Positions 25,067 through 34,493 of a stretch of DNA of 64,000 nt are shown in pieces. The notes beneath the pieces are model-generated. The model had not been told where the DNA came from. It ran no database searches and saw only the letters and a list, made by a program, of their open reading frames with translations. How positions within the stretch are numbered: position 1 is the first letter of the stretch; each line of letters begins with the position of its first letter. Source of the stretch: a bacterium (GTDB lineage Bacteria > Vulcanimicrobiota > Xenobia > Xenobiales > JADMJV01); contig JAFEBA010000004.1 in assembly GCA_018266105.1 (NCBI GenBank), positions 1-64,000 on the forward strand, in the 5' to 3' direction. The position numbers and the translations under genes were made by a program.

Positions 25067-26792
25067 CGAAACTCTCAACGAAATCCTGCGCCGCACCGAC
25101 ATGGTGGCGGTTGTCGGGCGCTACACTCAGCTGCGCAAGAACGGCGCGGCATTTGTGGGATTGTGCCCGTTTCACAACGAGAAAACGCCGTCGTTTCGAG
25201 TCAACCCCGAGCGCGGCGCCTTCAAATGCTTCGGCTGCGGTGAAGGCGGCGGACTCTTTCAGTTTCTCATGAAAATCGAGAGTCTACCCTTTCCCGAGGT
25301 GGTACGACGAATGGGTCACGAGGTGGGCGTGGAAATCGTGGTCGAAGAGAGCGACGACGCCGAAACCACGCGCCGCAAGCGCCTGCTGGAACTGCTTGAA
25401 CGCTGCTCCCACTACTATCATGAACTGCTGATAAAAAGTCCCATCGGCCGGGAAGCGCTTGACTATCTTTACAGCCGCGGCCTGGATATGCCTACCATCG
25501 AGCGCTTTCGCCTGGGCTGGGCGCCCAACGGCGGCACAGCTCTACTGCAAAAACTCAGCTCCTCGGGCTACCGCCCCGAGGAAGGCGAGGAAGTAGGCGT
25601 GCTGCGCGAGCGCAACGGTCGTTATAGCGACATGCTGCGGGCTCGCGTGGTCTTTCCCATTTTCGACATCCAGGACCGAGTGGTGGCCTTCGGCGGACGC
25701 GTGCTGGATGACTCCCAACCCAAGTATTTGAACTCCCCGGAGACCTTTCTCTACAGCAAGCGCCGTAATCTTTATGGTCTGCAGCTGCATCGAGGAGAAA
25801 TCTCCAAGCAAGACCGGGCACTGATCGTGGAAGGTTACCTGGACGTGGTCTCGGTGGCCAAAGCCGGAGTGGGCATCGCGGTGGCCAGCCTGGGCACCGC
25901 TCTGACCGCCGAGCAATCAGCTCTGCTGCGTCGCTACACGCGCAACGTGGTCATGGCCTACGACGCCGACCGCGCCGGCCAGAATGCCACTGTGAAGGGC
26001 ATCGAACTTTTCGAGCAGGCCGGCCTGCGCGTCAGCATCGCATCCATGCCTGCCGGTGACGATCCCGACTCGATCGCCAGGCGTCAGGGCAAGGCCGGTC
26101 TGGAGGAAATGCTGGCCTCAGCTCAGTCCGTCATCGACTATCTGATTTCAGTGAACGAGGGTCGTTTTGATTTAAGCCGGCCCGAAGGTAAGGAGGATTT
26201 CGCGCGCGAAGTCCTCCCCGCTCTTGACAAGATCCAGGATCCCGTGCGCCAACAGGCTTACGTGGTTCGCGTGGCTCGGGTGCTCGGAATTAGCGAGAAC
26301 CGACTGCAATGGAGGGTGTCAAGCAAACAACAAGGAGCCCTCCTACAGCGTCATCGCGGTCAGATCGACTCGAGAAGCCCGGAAGCTCGACTGTTCCGGG
26401 TTTGCATTGCTCATCCGGACTGGTTCGAGCAGGTGCGCACCAAGATGGCTCCCGACCTCATCACGAGCGACCGATTCAGACCCCTATTTGCCGCTCTTTG
26501 GCAAGTGCGGGTCAGCGACCAACCCATACAGTTGCAGGATTTATCTCCTTACCTCGAAGACCCCGAAGCTTCCGCGGACCTGACGGAGCTGCTCCTGGAG
26601 CCGCCCCCAACCAGTACCGTGGAAGATGTGGAGAAACTGGTCCAGAGTCTCCGCGACAAGTATGACAAACAACGGCTAGAAAACCTGGGCCGCCTCGTGC
26701 GGGACGGGTTGGAGGCCGGAACCATGACTTCCAGTGACGAACGATACGTGGAATACCTCCAACTGCAGCGTAGACTCAAAGGTGCTCGATGA
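25050..26792 (+). CDS. dnaG: DNA primase
   Basis: A 580-residue primase that makes RNA primers at the replication fork. The CHC2 zinc site is [11 protein letters not shown]...KCFGCG (Cys39, His42, Cys60, Cys63). The TOPRIM core has [11 protein letters not shown] with the catalytic Glu and [12 protein letters not shown] with the DxD pair. The C-terminal helicase-binding region is less conserved, as is normal. I chose a GTG start at 25050 with GGAGG nine bases upstream; the frame is open further upstream inside the pseudouridine synthase gene, but with no primase similarity. It overlaps rpoD by ATGA. Confidence 0.96.
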   Translation: MPRIPDETLNEILRRTDMVAVVGRYTQLRKNGAAFVGLCPFHNEKTPSFRVNPERGAFKCFGCGEGGGLFQFLMKIESLPFPEVVRRMGHEVGVEIVVEESDDAETTRRKRLLELLERCSHYYHELLIKSPIGREALDYLYSRGLDMPTIERFRLGWAPNGGTALLQKLSSSGYRPEEGEEVGVLRERNGRYSDMLRARVVFPIFDIQDRVVAFGGRVLDDSQPKYLNSPETFLYSKRRNLYGLQLHRGEISKQDRALIVEGYLDVVSVAKAGVGIAVASLGTALTAEQSALLRRYTRNVVMAYDADRAGQNATVKGIELFEQAGLRVSIASMPAGDDPDSIARRQGKAGLEEMLASAQSVIDYLISVNEGRFDLSRPEGKEDFAREVLPALDKIQDPVRQQAYVVRVARVLGISENRLQWRVSSKQQGALLQRHRGQIDSRSPEARLFRVCIAHPDWFEQVRTKMAPDLITSDRFRPLFAALWQVRVSDQPIQLQDLSPYLEDPEASADLTELLLEPPPTSTVEDVEKLVQSLRDKYDKQRLENLGRLVRDGLEAGTMTSSDERYVEYLQLQRRLKGAR

Positions 26793-28420
26793 CAAAGAAA
26801 ATGCCCACTAAACCTGAAAAACCTGAAACAGGCGAGAAATTGGATCTCCCCCAGGCTCTAGAAAAACTGCTGGCCAAGGGAAAAGCCAAGGGCCAGTTGT
26901 CTCATGACGAGATCATCGAGGCACTCTCCACGCTGGACGTCAGCCCGGACCAGTTCGATGAAATCTTAGAGCGCTTCGTCAATGAAGGCGTCGAGGTTGT
27001 CGATGACGCCGATGAGCCCGACGAGGAAGACCTCAAGCCGGCCAAGGCCACCAAGAAGGCCGCCAAGAAAGAATATGTGCCCGAGGGCATCACCCTGGAT
27101 GACCCGGTCCGCATGTATCTTAAGGAGATCGGCCGCGTCGATCTCCTGAGCCCAGAAGAAGAAGTTTCGCTGGCCGAGCGCATCGAGAAGGGCGACGAAG
27201 CTATGGGCGAGCTGCTTGAGCTCGAGCCCATGTGGCTGTGCGTCTGGGCCACCCTGGACAAGGAAGTGGCCGCAGGCCTGGAGGCTCAGTCCCGCCTAGA
27301 CCAGGGCGAGGACGATGAGGACGAGTCGCTACACAAAGCCTCGGCCAACGGCAAATCTGCCGCCCAGGTGAAGCACCGCCTGGAAGCCGCCAAATACGGC
27401 CCCGAATCGCTCTATGACACCAAGGAATTGCTGGAAAAGCACAAGCACATCGAGCGCTTCTGGAGCCGCGGCAAGCAAGTTTATAAGGACGATGTCAGCG
27501 CTGGCGTCTCCGGCGGCGCGACCACCGAAGAACGCCGCGCCCACCTGAACCGCCTGGCCGAAGTGGAATGGCTGGTCGCCGACGGGGCCGAGGCCAAGCG
27601 CAAGCTGATCGAAGCCAACCTGCGTCTGGTCGTCAGCATCGCCAAAAAATACATCAGCCGCGGCATGCTCTTCCTGGATCTGATCCAGGAAGGCAACCTG
27701 GGCCTGATCCGCGCGGTGGAGAAGTTCAATTACCGCAAAGGCTACAAGTTTTCGACCTATGCGACCTGGTGGATTCGCCAGGCCATTACCCGCGCGCTGG
27801 CTGACCAGGCCCGCACCATTCGTATTCCGGTGCACATGGTCGAAACCATCAACCGCCTCATCCGCATCAGCCGTCAGCTGCTGCAGGATCTGGGCCGCGA
27901 CCCCAGCGTCGAGGAAATCACGCGCGAAATGTATCCCATCGACGTGGAAGAGGTGCGTTCTTCGCTCTCCAAGCAGTTCGGCCGCGAATACAGCGCCGAA
28001 GATCCGATGGTTCAGGAAGAGATTCGCAAAAAGAAGAAATTCGCGGAAGAGCGCGTACGAGAGATCATGAAGATCGCTCAAGAGCCGATCTCTCTGGAAA
28101 CGCCAATCGGCGAAGAAGAGGATTCGCACCTGGGCGACTTTATCGAGGACGCGGACGCGGTCGCACCCGCCGAAGCCGCCTCAACACAGCTTTTGAAGGA
28201 GAAAATGGAAGACGTCCTGGAGAACCTCACCGTGCGTGAGAAGAAGGTTCTTCAGTTGCGCTTCGGCCTGGAAGACGGTCGCCCGCGCACCTTGGAAGAG
28301 GTGGGTCAGGAGTTCGGGGTTACCCGCGAACGCATCCGTCAGATCGAGGCCAAAGCCCTGCGCAAACTGCGTCATCCTACGCGAAGCAAATGGCTCAAAG
28401 ATTACTGGATGGGACAGTAA
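26789..28420 (+). CDS. rpoD: Primary sigma factor RpoD (sigma-70)
   Basis: A 543-residue housekeeping sigma factor. Region 1.1 is Lys/Glu-rich, region 1.2 contains [20 protein letters not shown], region 2 has the core-binding [18 protein letters not shown] and the -10 recognition segment [18 protein letters not shown], and region 4 ends with [21 protein letters not shown] spacer between regions 1.2 and 2 (about 150-290) is present, as in group 1 factors. The dnaG-rpoD pair is the classical macromolecular-synthesis operon, here without rpsU. Confidence 0.97.
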   Translation: MTKKMPTKPEKPETGEKLDLPQALEKLLAKGKAKGQLSHDEIIEALSTLDVSPDQFDEILERFVNEGVEVVDDADEPDEEDLKPAKATKKAAKKEYVPEGITLDDPVRMYLKEIGRVDLLSPEEEVSLAERIEKGDEAMGELLELEPMWLCVWATLDKEVAAGLEAQSRLDQGEDDEDESLHKASANGKSAAQVKHRLEAAKYGPESLYDTKELLEKHKHIERFWSRGKQVYKDDVSAGVSGGATTEERRAHLNRLAEVEWLVADGAEAKRKLIEANLRLVVSIAKKYISRGMLFLDLIQEGNLGLIRAVEKFNYRKGYKFSTYATWWIRQAITRALADQARTIRIPVHMVETINRLIRISRQLLQDLGRDPSVEEITREMYPIDVEEVRSSLSKQFGREYSAEDPMVQEEIRKKKKFAEERVREIMKIAQEPISLETPIGEEEDSHLGDFIEDADAVAPAEAASTQLLKEKMEDVLENLTVREKKVLQLRFGLEDGRPRTLEEVGQEFGVTRERIRQIEAKALRKLRHPTRSKWLKDYWMGQ

Positions 28421-29139
28421 AGGCAGCTCTACTCGGCTCCTTGCTGTGGCTGGCCCCCGCGCCGGCTCTAGCCCAAGACAAAAGTACCGAAGCCTGGCAG
28501 CGGATTAGCCGTTTGCAATGTCTGGTCGAGCATTTCTTCATGGAGACCGGCGTCTATCCGCTGGACCTGAACGAAATGGATCAGTATTTCCGCAACAAGG
28601 CGCCGCGTGCCAAGCCTCTGGCCATGCCCATCGATCCGGCCACCAATCAGCCTTTTACCTACAAGCTGGAGCAGAACGGCCGCAAATACTCACTGGCCGT
28701 GCCCGACCCGGGTAAATATGGCGGAACCCGCATCGCGTTGGCCCCTATGGATTGGGGCTACCTGAAGGATCTGGCCGACCTGGAACGTTTCACCGAGTTT
28801 GTGCGCTCCCAGCAAAATTTGCTGAAAGTGGTGGCCACCCAGGTGGAATACTACAGCAAAGACCATAGCGGTCAGTACCCCAATAGCCTGGACGACATGT
28901 TGCCCAAGTATTTCACCAAAATGCCCAGCGACCCGCTGACCGGCAAGAACCTGCTTTACAAGAAGCTGGTGGACGGCTACGTCATCGGCTGCCCCAACCC
29001 TGAGAAGTATGGCATGAAGACCTTCCAATACACCTCAGCCAAGGGTATCGAGATGGAGCAGATGCCACGGGGTGATCAACCCAAGACCCCCAAGGCGCTG
29101 GACGACATCAAGCCCGAGACCCCGACCGCGCCGAAGTAA
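28390..29139 (+). CDS. Exported protein with duplicated pseudopilin-like (GspG-type) segments
   Basis: A 249-residue protein with a signal peptide ending APALAQD (cleavage near residue 29). Two segments share a pattern: [16 protein letters not shown] with a [14 protein letters not shown] follow-up, and [18 protein letters not shown] with [15 protein letters not shown]. Such YP-x(n)-DP repeats are typical of the C-terminal domains of type II secretion pseudopilins and related exported proteins, but the prepilin N-terminus is absent. The tail is Pro/Lys-rich. Its start overlaps the rpoD end by 31 bases. Function unknown. Confidence 0.6.
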   Translation: MAQRLLDGTVKAALLGSLLWLAPAPALAQDKSTEAWQRISRLQCLVEHFFMETGVYPLDLNEMDQYFRNKAPRAKPLAMPIDPATNQPFTYKLEQNGRKYSLAVPDPGKYGGTRIALAPMDWGYLKDLADLERFTEFVRSQQNLLKVVATQVEYYSKDHSGQYPNSLDDMLPKYFTKMPSDPLTGKNLLYKKLVDGYVIGCPNPEKYGMKTFQYTSAKGIEMEQMPRGDQPKTPKALDDIKPETPTAPK

Positions 29140-29140
29140 C

Positions 29141-30490
29141 TTAAGTGACCTGGCCCAGCTCGCTCGGATTCCAGGCCTGCAACGCATAGAGTTGAGTCAA
29201 CCCGGCCTGGTCGATCATCTGAAACCCCTTCGGACGGTCATAGGAACCCTGCCCGGCCTTCTGCTCGAACAATCCACTTTCCGGATTGAGGGCTTGCTGC
29301 CAGTTGCGCTCTAAGTATTGGTTCATCAAAGGCCGGGCATCCACGCCCGGCACCTGCAGAAGATTGCGGAACATGATGGCGCTGAAGGCGGGGGCCTCCT
29401 GCCAGAGCCTTTCCCCCTGAGCATAGTAGCTCAGGGCGGCCCGAGCCGTCTGCTGGGCGTCTTGCAGATATTGAGTGTCGCCAGTGGCCTCATACAGCAA
29501 GAGCTTGGCTCCGGCCGGTGTGCCCTGGTTATAGGCATAGATGTGAGGGTCCAGCGGGCTCTTCAGGTCGGCGGCCCGATTGTCGCCGTAGAGCCCGTTG
29601 GGCAGGCGCAATTGCGCGTCCATAAACTGATCCAGCTGCCGGGCCGTGCTCAAATCCTGAACATGACCCGTGGCCTGATAGAGATGCATGAAAAGTTCGA
29701 TGCTGGGTCCAAAGGCGCAGGTATTGTAGGTCGGGCGGGCCGCTTTTTCTTTCCAGAGCAATCCACCATCGTGGGTCATTCCGGTGCGAAGGAATTGAGC
29801 CACGGATTCGGCTTTCTCGAGATATTGAGGCTGGGGGTTTTGGTGGTAGGCCTGCATCAGAGCCAGCCCGATCCAGGCATTGTCATCGTAATAGCGGTCG
29901 CCACCGTGAGTGGTCGGGTTGTATCCGCCCTGGGCATTGCGGTAGCTCTCCAAGTGGTCCACCATCTGGTTGAACTGAGTGTAATCGCCACTCAGCTTGG
30001 CCTGATCCAGTGCGGCCACCATGGCCTGTCCGTAAGGCCAGGCCGTCGCTCCGTTGGAGCCCACGTGATCGTTCAAGGTCGTGGGACCATTGCCCAATCT
30101 GACGATCAGGCTTTCCCAAGCAAAGGCCGCTCGATTGGCCGGCTGCTGCAGTTGGGCTGGCTGACTGACGCCTTCACAGGCCATAACGGCCCGGGCTTTG
30201 GGAGCCTGAGTATGGTGCAAAATCTGGTCCAGCAGACTGGGGGAATGGGCCTCGGACACCTGTCCGTTGAGACACTGATAGACCACCGGAGAGGGATGGG
30301 CGGTCACGGCAGCCACGGCTGGGACCAGCGAACCGGCCGTCATGGCAAGACCCATGGCCGCGTATAACCTGACCTTCTTAGAGCGGGTCAACTGCACCTG
30401 ATCGGTCGGCTCCGGCTGAGAGGGCGGAGCCGGCGGCTTGGGAGGGCGGGCCTGAACGAAGGGCGCGAGACCCTGGAGTGGGCTGATCAC
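29141..30490 (-). CDS. GH76-like (alpha/alpha)6 glycoside hydrolase, membrane-anchored
   Basis: A 449-residue protein. A cytoplasmic Pro-rich N-terminus (1-40) is followed by one hydrophobic segment (about 41-65), which probably anchors or exports it. The rest forms repeated helical hairpins with YYDDNAWIGLALMQAY (the double Asp is the GH76 catalytic signature), GGLLWKEK, and NGLYGDNR. GH76 enzymes are endo-alpha-1,6-mannanases acting on cell-surface mannans. AGE-type epimerases share the fold, so substrate remains open. It faces the previous gene with only one base between stops. Confidence 0.7.
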   Translation of the reverse strand: MISPLQGLAPFVQARPPKPPAPPSQPEPTDQVQLTRSKKVRLYAAMGLAMTAGSLVPAVAAVTAHPSPVVYQCLNGQVSEAHSPSLLDQILHHTQAPKARAVMACEGVSQPAQLQQPANRAAFAWESLIVRLGNGPTTLNDHVGSNGATAWPYGQAMVAALDQAKLSGDYTQFNQMVDHLESYRNAQGGYNPTTHGGDRYYDDNAWIGLALMQAYHQNPQPQYLEKAESVAQFLRTGMTHDGGLLWKEKAARPTYNTCAFGPSIELFMHLYQATGHVQDLSTARQLDQFMDAQLRLPNGLYGDNRAADLKSPLDPHIYAYNQGTPAGAKLLLYEATGDTQYLQDAQQTARAALSYYAQGERLWQEAPAFSAIMFRNLLQVPGVDARPLMNQYLERNWQQALNPESGLFEQKAGQGSYDRPKGFQMIDQAGLTQLYALQAWNPSELGQVT

Positions 30491-30523
30491 GTTGCCAGTT
30501 TAGAAGCCAACCCTGAAAAGAAC

Positions 30524-31510
30524 CTACCAGAAAGTGGAGTCGGGACCGTTTAAAAAGGCGGTTTCTTCAGGAGTATTTTCACGCCCCAGGGCCTGATTGC
30601 GGTGAGGATAGCGGCCAAAGCGCTTGATAATGACGGCGTGTTTATGAGCGTAGTCCAGATAGTTCTGATAATCCGGCCCGGCCTGCTGACGGAGCTGGCC
30701 GTACTTTTCCAGACTCAAGTCTTGCCACTCGGCCGACTCCCCGTGCTCAAAGGGCAGATAGGCGAAAACACGTTGATCGGGAGTCAATGTTTGATCAACG
30801 CCTTGATCAACCATCTCTCGGGCCAGGCGCTGAGCGCGCTCGTCTCCAGCGAAGGCCGCGGCCGTATGCCGGCCCAGGTTGCGAGTGAACTGGTCGAGCA
30901 GCAAAATCAAGGCCAGGCGGCCCCGAGCGGTGCCTTCCCAACTGCTCAACCCACCCGCCAGGGCCGCCCGCATCGCCTTTCCGAAGCGGCCCTGTATCGC
31001 CGCATCGAACTCCGGATCCTGAGTGAACCAGCGTCTGACGTAGTGCGAAGGGGACGGCCCGGCTCCGGGTCCAAACCAGAAATCCAGGATCAGCTCCTGC
31101 AAGATGGTGTCCTCGAGACGGGCCCGAGTAGCCTCCTGAGCGGCCTCATCAGCGTAGGGGTGGCGCGGCCAAAAAAAGCCTTTGAGGCCATCCCCCTTGC
31201 TGCGCGGCACGGCGTGCCAATGCAGATGGGGCACGCTCTGGCTGACCACGTTGTTATTGGCCACAAAACAACCCTGGGCGCCCATGGCCAGCGGCACGGC
31301 CCGGCTCAACACCTTGAGCAGTTCAAAAAGAGGCGTTACTTCCTGCGGGTCCAATTCATCCAGAGTGACCATGTGACGCTTGGGAATCAGCAACACGTGT
31401 CCGGGAAAGACCGGACGATGATCCAGAAATGCCAGCAGCTGATCGTCTTCATAAACTCGAGCCAACGGCACCTCGCCGCGCATCCCGGCACAAAAGACGC
31501 AAGCTTTCAC
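30524..31510 (-). CDS. HIT-domain / DUF924 fusion protein
   Basis: A 328-residue two-domain protein. Residues 1-110 are a histidine-triad (HIT) nucleotide hydrolase domain with a CVFC zinc pair and the HLHWH triad (His95, His97, His99). Residues 135-328 match DUF924, including LDFWFGPG, LILLLDQFTRNLGRHTAAAF, YLPFEHGES and IIKRFGRYPHRNQALGR. HIT enzymes hydrolyse dinucleotides or nucleotide phosphoramidates; DUF924 has no known activity. The GTG start overlaps the upstream methyltransferase stop as GTGA. Confidence 0.85.
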   Translation of the reverse strand: MKACVFCAGMRGEVPLARVYEDDQLLAFLDHRPVFPGHVLLIPKRHMVTLDELDPQEVTPLFELLKVLSRAVPLAMGAQGCFVANNNVVSQSVPHLHWHAVPRSKGDGLKGFFWPRHPYADEAAQEATRARLEDTILQELILDFWFGPGAGPSPSHYVRRWFTQDPEFDAAIQGRFGKAMRAALAGGLSSWEGTARGRLALILLLDQFTRNLGRHTAAAFAGDERAQRLAREMVDQGVDQTLTPDQRVFAYLPFEHGESAEWQDLSLEKYGQLRQQAGPDYQNYLDYAHKHAVIIKRFGRYPHRNQALGRENTPEETAFLNGPDSTFW

Positions 31511-32148
31511 TTCTTCTGCCCCAGGATGATGTATTGGTAAGGCAGCAGAGTCAGATTGGAACTGACCTCCAGACCGGCATCCTCAAACTCCTTGGTGACC
31601 TGCTCGACGCTCAGGCGTTCGGACTTCTTGGGACCCACCGGGATGTCTCGTTCGGGGAAAAAATCCACTACCGCGATGCGACCGTGTGGCTTGAGAGCTC
31701 GTTTGAGCTTCTCATAGTAAGCCGGCCGTCCCTCAATGTGGTGCAGAGTATCACAAATGAAGACCAGGTCGGTGGATTCGTCAGGTAGATGGGGATCGTC
31801 AAAGCTGGCCAGCACGGTTGCAACATTGTGAATCCCGGCTTTGGCAGCCAGTTGATGAAGGGGAGGGAAGAAACCCGGCTCCACCTCGATTGCGAAAACC
31901 CAACCGGCTGGACCCACCTTCTGAGCCATCGGGCGGCTGAAGTAGCCGCTGGCCGCTCCCAGGTCGGCCACCACCTGTCCGGGACTTAGCTCCAGCCAAT
32001 CCACCACTTCCTGTGGCTTCTGCCAGGCGTCGCGGGATTTCTCTTCGAAGGCTTCCACCCAGTGTGGAACATCCTTAAAATCGTGATGACGGTGGGGCTC
32101 GGCCCAGGCCAGTCCCACCAGTGCCAATGCGAACAACATCTTCTTCAT
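31507..32148 (-). CDS. Exported class I SAM-dependent methyltransferase-like protein
   Basis: A 213-residue protein with a typical signal peptide (KKMLFALALVGLAWA, cleavage after residue 16). The mature part has a methyltransferase fold: motif I VADLGAASGYFSRPMA (about 60-75), FAIEVEP, DLVFICDTLHHIEG (post-II Asp) and GRIAVVDFFPERD. SAM is not expected outside the cytoplasm, so either the signal is not used, or the fold serves another purpose. It is co-transcribed with the HIT-DUF924 gene. Confidence 0.75.
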   Translation of the reverse strand: MKKMLFALALVGLAWAEPHRHHDFKDVPHWVEAFEEKSRDAWQKPQEVVDWLELSPGQVVADLGAASGYFSRPMAQKVGPAGWVFAIEVEPGFFPPLHQLAAKAGIHNVATVLASFDDPHLPDESTDLVFICDTLHHIEGRPAYYEKLKRALKPHGRIAVVDFFPERDIPVGPKKSERLSVEQVTKEFEDAGLEVSSNLTLLPYQYIILGQKK

Positions 32149-32189
32149 TCGGGCTACTACGGACGACTCAGGGTCAGTTCCTGGGCTGT

Positions 32190-33371
32190 ATGAGTTGCCT
32201 GATCGTCGGTGGGGGTCCGGCTGGCCTGATGGCGGCCGAGGCCCTTTGCAAATCAGGAGTGTCCGTGCGGGTCTACGACGCCATGCCTTCGCTGGGCCGG
32301 AAATTCTTGCTGGCCGGTCGCGGCGGACTGAACTTAACCCATTCTGAGCCGCTGGACAAATTCGCCAGTCGCTACAGTCACCCGCGCGCAGCCGCCTGGC
32401 TGCAGGCCCTTAGCCCTGAACAAATCCGCGGGTGGGCACGGGAGTTGGGAGTGGAAACCTTCGTGGGGAGCTCGGGCCGGGTTTTCCCCAAGGAGATGAA
32501 GGCGGCCCCGCTATTGCGAAGCTGGGTGCGCCGGCTGCGCGCCGGAGGGGTGGACTTTCAACCTCGCTGGCGCTGGGAGGGGTGGACAGAGAACGGCCGG
32601 CTTGGCTTTGCCACCCCCGAGGGACCACAGGAGGTGGCCTTTGATGCCGTCGTCTTAGCTCTGGGCGGAGGTTCCTGGTCGAAGCTTGGCTCGGATGGGG
32701 CCTGGGTGCCCTGGTTGCGGAATCGCGGCCTGAGCGTGACCTCCCTGCAGCCCTCCAACTGCGGTTTCGAAGTGGCCTGGAGCCCGGTGTTTCAAGGCCG
32801 TTACGCGGGTTCGGCCCTCAAATCAGTGGAGATTGAAGGACGGCGAGGCGAATGCGTGGTGTCTGCCTATGGGCTGGAGGGCAGCCTGCTCTACCCGTTT
32901 TCCCCCGCCTGGCGAGACGAAATCGCTCGTGAGGGCTCGGCTATCGTGCACCTGGACCTGCTGCCGGGACAATCGCTGGAAAAGCTGACGGCCTCCCTGG
33001 CTCGCCCGCGGGGGTCCCACAGCACCGCCAAACACCTGGCTCGGGCCGGCCTGGAAGGCGTCAAGGCCGGTCTGGTTCGGGAGGTTCTGACCGATCTGAG
33101 CGACCCCGCGGCGGTAGCGAGTTGCGCCAAGCATTTGCCGCTGCGCCTGATGGCCGCTCGTCCGCTGGAGGAAGCCATCAGCTCGGCCGGCGGGGTGTGC
33201 TTTGAGGAACTCAGCGATGAGCTCATGCTCAAGCGTATGCCGGGGGTCTTTTGCTGCGGAGAAATGATCGACTGGGAAGCCCCGACCGGCGGCTACCTGC
33301 TGACCGCCTGCCTGGCCAGCGGCCTGGTGGCGGGCCGTGGGGCAGCCGCATACCTGGCCGCCTCGCGTTAG
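32190..33371 (+). CDS. BaiN/HI0933-family flavoprotein (FAD-dependent oxidoreductase)
   Basis: A 393-residue flavoprotein. The N-terminal dinucleotide motif is IVGGGPAGLMAAEAL, then GRKFLLAGRGGLNLTHSE, a signature of the HI0933/YhiN/BaiN family, VVLALGGGSWSKLGSDG in the middle and a C-terminal FCCGEMIDWEAPTGGYLL second FAD segment. The physiological reaction in this family is unknown. I chose the ATG directly before the FAD motif; 23 earlier codons would overlap the divergent gene. Confidence 0.85.
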   Translation: MSCLIVGGGPAGLMAAEALCKSGVSVRVYDAMPSLGRKFLLAGRGGLNLTHSEPLDKFASRYSHPRAAAWLQALSPEQIRGWARELGVETFVGSSGRVFPKEMKAAPLLRSWVRRLRAGGVDFQPRWRWEGWTENGRLGFATPEGPQEVAFDAVVLALGGGSWSKLGSDGAWVPWLRNRGLSVTSLQPSNCGFEVAWSPVFQGRYAGSALKSVEIEGRRGECVVSAYGLEGSLLYPFSPAWRDEIAREGSAIVHLDLLPGQSLEKLTASLARPRGSHSTAKHLARAGLEGVKAGLVREVLTDLSDPAAVASCAKHLPLRLMAARPLEEAISSAGGVCFEELSDELMLKRMPGVFCCGEMIDWEAPTGGYLLTACLASGLVAGRGAAAYLAASR

Positions 33372-33387
33372 CCTTCCACTTCCCCTC

Positions 33388-34419
33388 TCAGTGGCCTCGG
33401 TGGAACGCACGCGGTCGAATCATCCGAGGATCGGCGTACTGCTCCAATGCGTGTGCAATCCAGCCCAAACAGCGGCCGGTGGCGAACACCTGAAACGCCG
33501 CTCCTCGAGGCAAGCCTAGAGCCACCAGGGCCAGATCGACAGTGGGATAAGCGTTCAGCATTTGCTGGCCGGCCTCCACCCAGACCTGAGCCTCGGGCGT
33601 CGACTCCAGAAGCGCCCGCGCCCGCGGGTCGCCGTGAGGATAAAGGGGATGGCCGAATCCGGCCACTGGATCGCCTCGGCGTAAGCGTTCGCCAATCGCC
33701 TGGCGCGGACTGGAGGCGTCAGCCTCGGCAAAGAGCGCTTCCACCTGCGAGGTTGCCCCCCCGTGCTTGGGACCGCTGAGGGCGGCCAGAGCGGCGCTGA
33801 CCACGGCGTAAGGATTGGCGCCGGTACTGGCTGCTACCCGGGCAGCGAAGGTGCTGGCGTTCAGCTCGTGATCCGCAAGGAGGATCAAAGCCTGCTCCAA
33901 TCGCGGATGTTGATGCAGTTGCGCGCGGAAAGCCGAATAGATTCGCCAGCCGGTGCGGCGAACTCCATCCGGACTGAGGTCCCAGGCCGACCAATCCTCC
34001 TCAAGCTGAGCTGCTAACCAGCCCAAGGCCCCGCTGAGAAAGGGCCCGTTCCAGGTGTGCAGACTTTGCTCGGGTAGAGGGTGGTCCAGCCAACCAGTCC
34101 AAAGCAGAGCCGCCACCTGACGCACGCTGGCCGTACGGGAGAGTTGCACAACCTCGTGGCCCCGATAGCTCAGACGATCAGGCTCAATCGTAGAGATTCG
34201 ACTCTCCAGCGCAGGAAGGCCACCGTAGAGTGCGTTCTCAGCCGCTTCTAGCGGACGCTGCTTGCGCAGGCGCAGGCGCTCCACTTCTTCCCACCTATAA
34301 CGCTTGCTGCGATCGGGTCCTTCTACTGATTCGAGCATGCCGCGACTGACGTAAGCGTAAAGCGTGGTTTTGGAAACGCCCAGTGCCTGAGCGGCCTGTT
34401 CCGATGTCAGCAATTTCAC
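33388..34419 (-). CDS. Citrate synthase-family protein with N-terminal HTH domain
   Basis: A 343-residue protein. Residues 1-55 are a MerR/excisionase-type helix-turn-helix (LLTSEQAAQALGVSKTTLYAYV) with a wing RSKRYRWEEVERL. Residues 70-343 are citrate-synthase-like: DHELNASTFAARVAAST, a GPKHGGA loop, and AGFGHPLYPHGDPRA, with VDLALVALGLP at the site of the catalytic Asp. Related HTH-citrate synthases exist in Actinobacteria and Proteobacteria. The GTG start lies directly beside a palindrome and has no ribosome binding site, suggesting a leaderless message. Probably both enzyme-like and DNA-binding, and likely an autoregulator of this divergent pair. Confidence 0.8.
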   Translation of the reverse strand: MKLLTSEQAAQALGVSKTTLYAYVSRGMLESVEGPDRSKRYRWEEVERLRLRKQRPLEAAENALYGGLPALESRISTIEPDRLSYRGHEVVQLSRTASVRQVAALLWTGWLDHPLPEQSLHTWNGPFLSGALGWLAAQLEEDWSAWDLSPDGVRRTGWRIYSAFRAQLHQHPRLEQALILLADHELNASTFAARVAASTGANPYAVVSAALAALSGPKHGGATSQVEALFAEADASSPRQAIGERLRRGDPVAGFGHPLYPHGDPRARALLESTPEAQVWVEAGQQMLNAYPTVDLALVALGLPRGAAFQVFATGRCLGWIAHALEQYADPRMIRPRAFHRGH

Positions 34420-34420
34420 A

Positions 34421-34457
34421 TTGATTATCTAATCAAGATTGACTTCGTCATGTCAAT
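34421..34457. promoter_or_regulatory. Two palindromic operator candidates between divergent citrate synthase genes
   Basis: TTGATTA-TC-TAATCAA (34421-34436) is a perfect palindrome with seven-base arms. ATTGAC-N8-GTCAAT (34438-34457) is a second perfect inverted repeat with six-base arms. Both lie in the 74-base gap between the HTH-citrate synthase and its divergent partner, the position expected for an operator of the HTH domain. The arms also overlap TTGAC, a -35-like sequence. Confidence 0.55.
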
Positions 34458-34493
34458 GCATCAGGCTCAGTGGAGACAACTTGAGAGGAAGAG

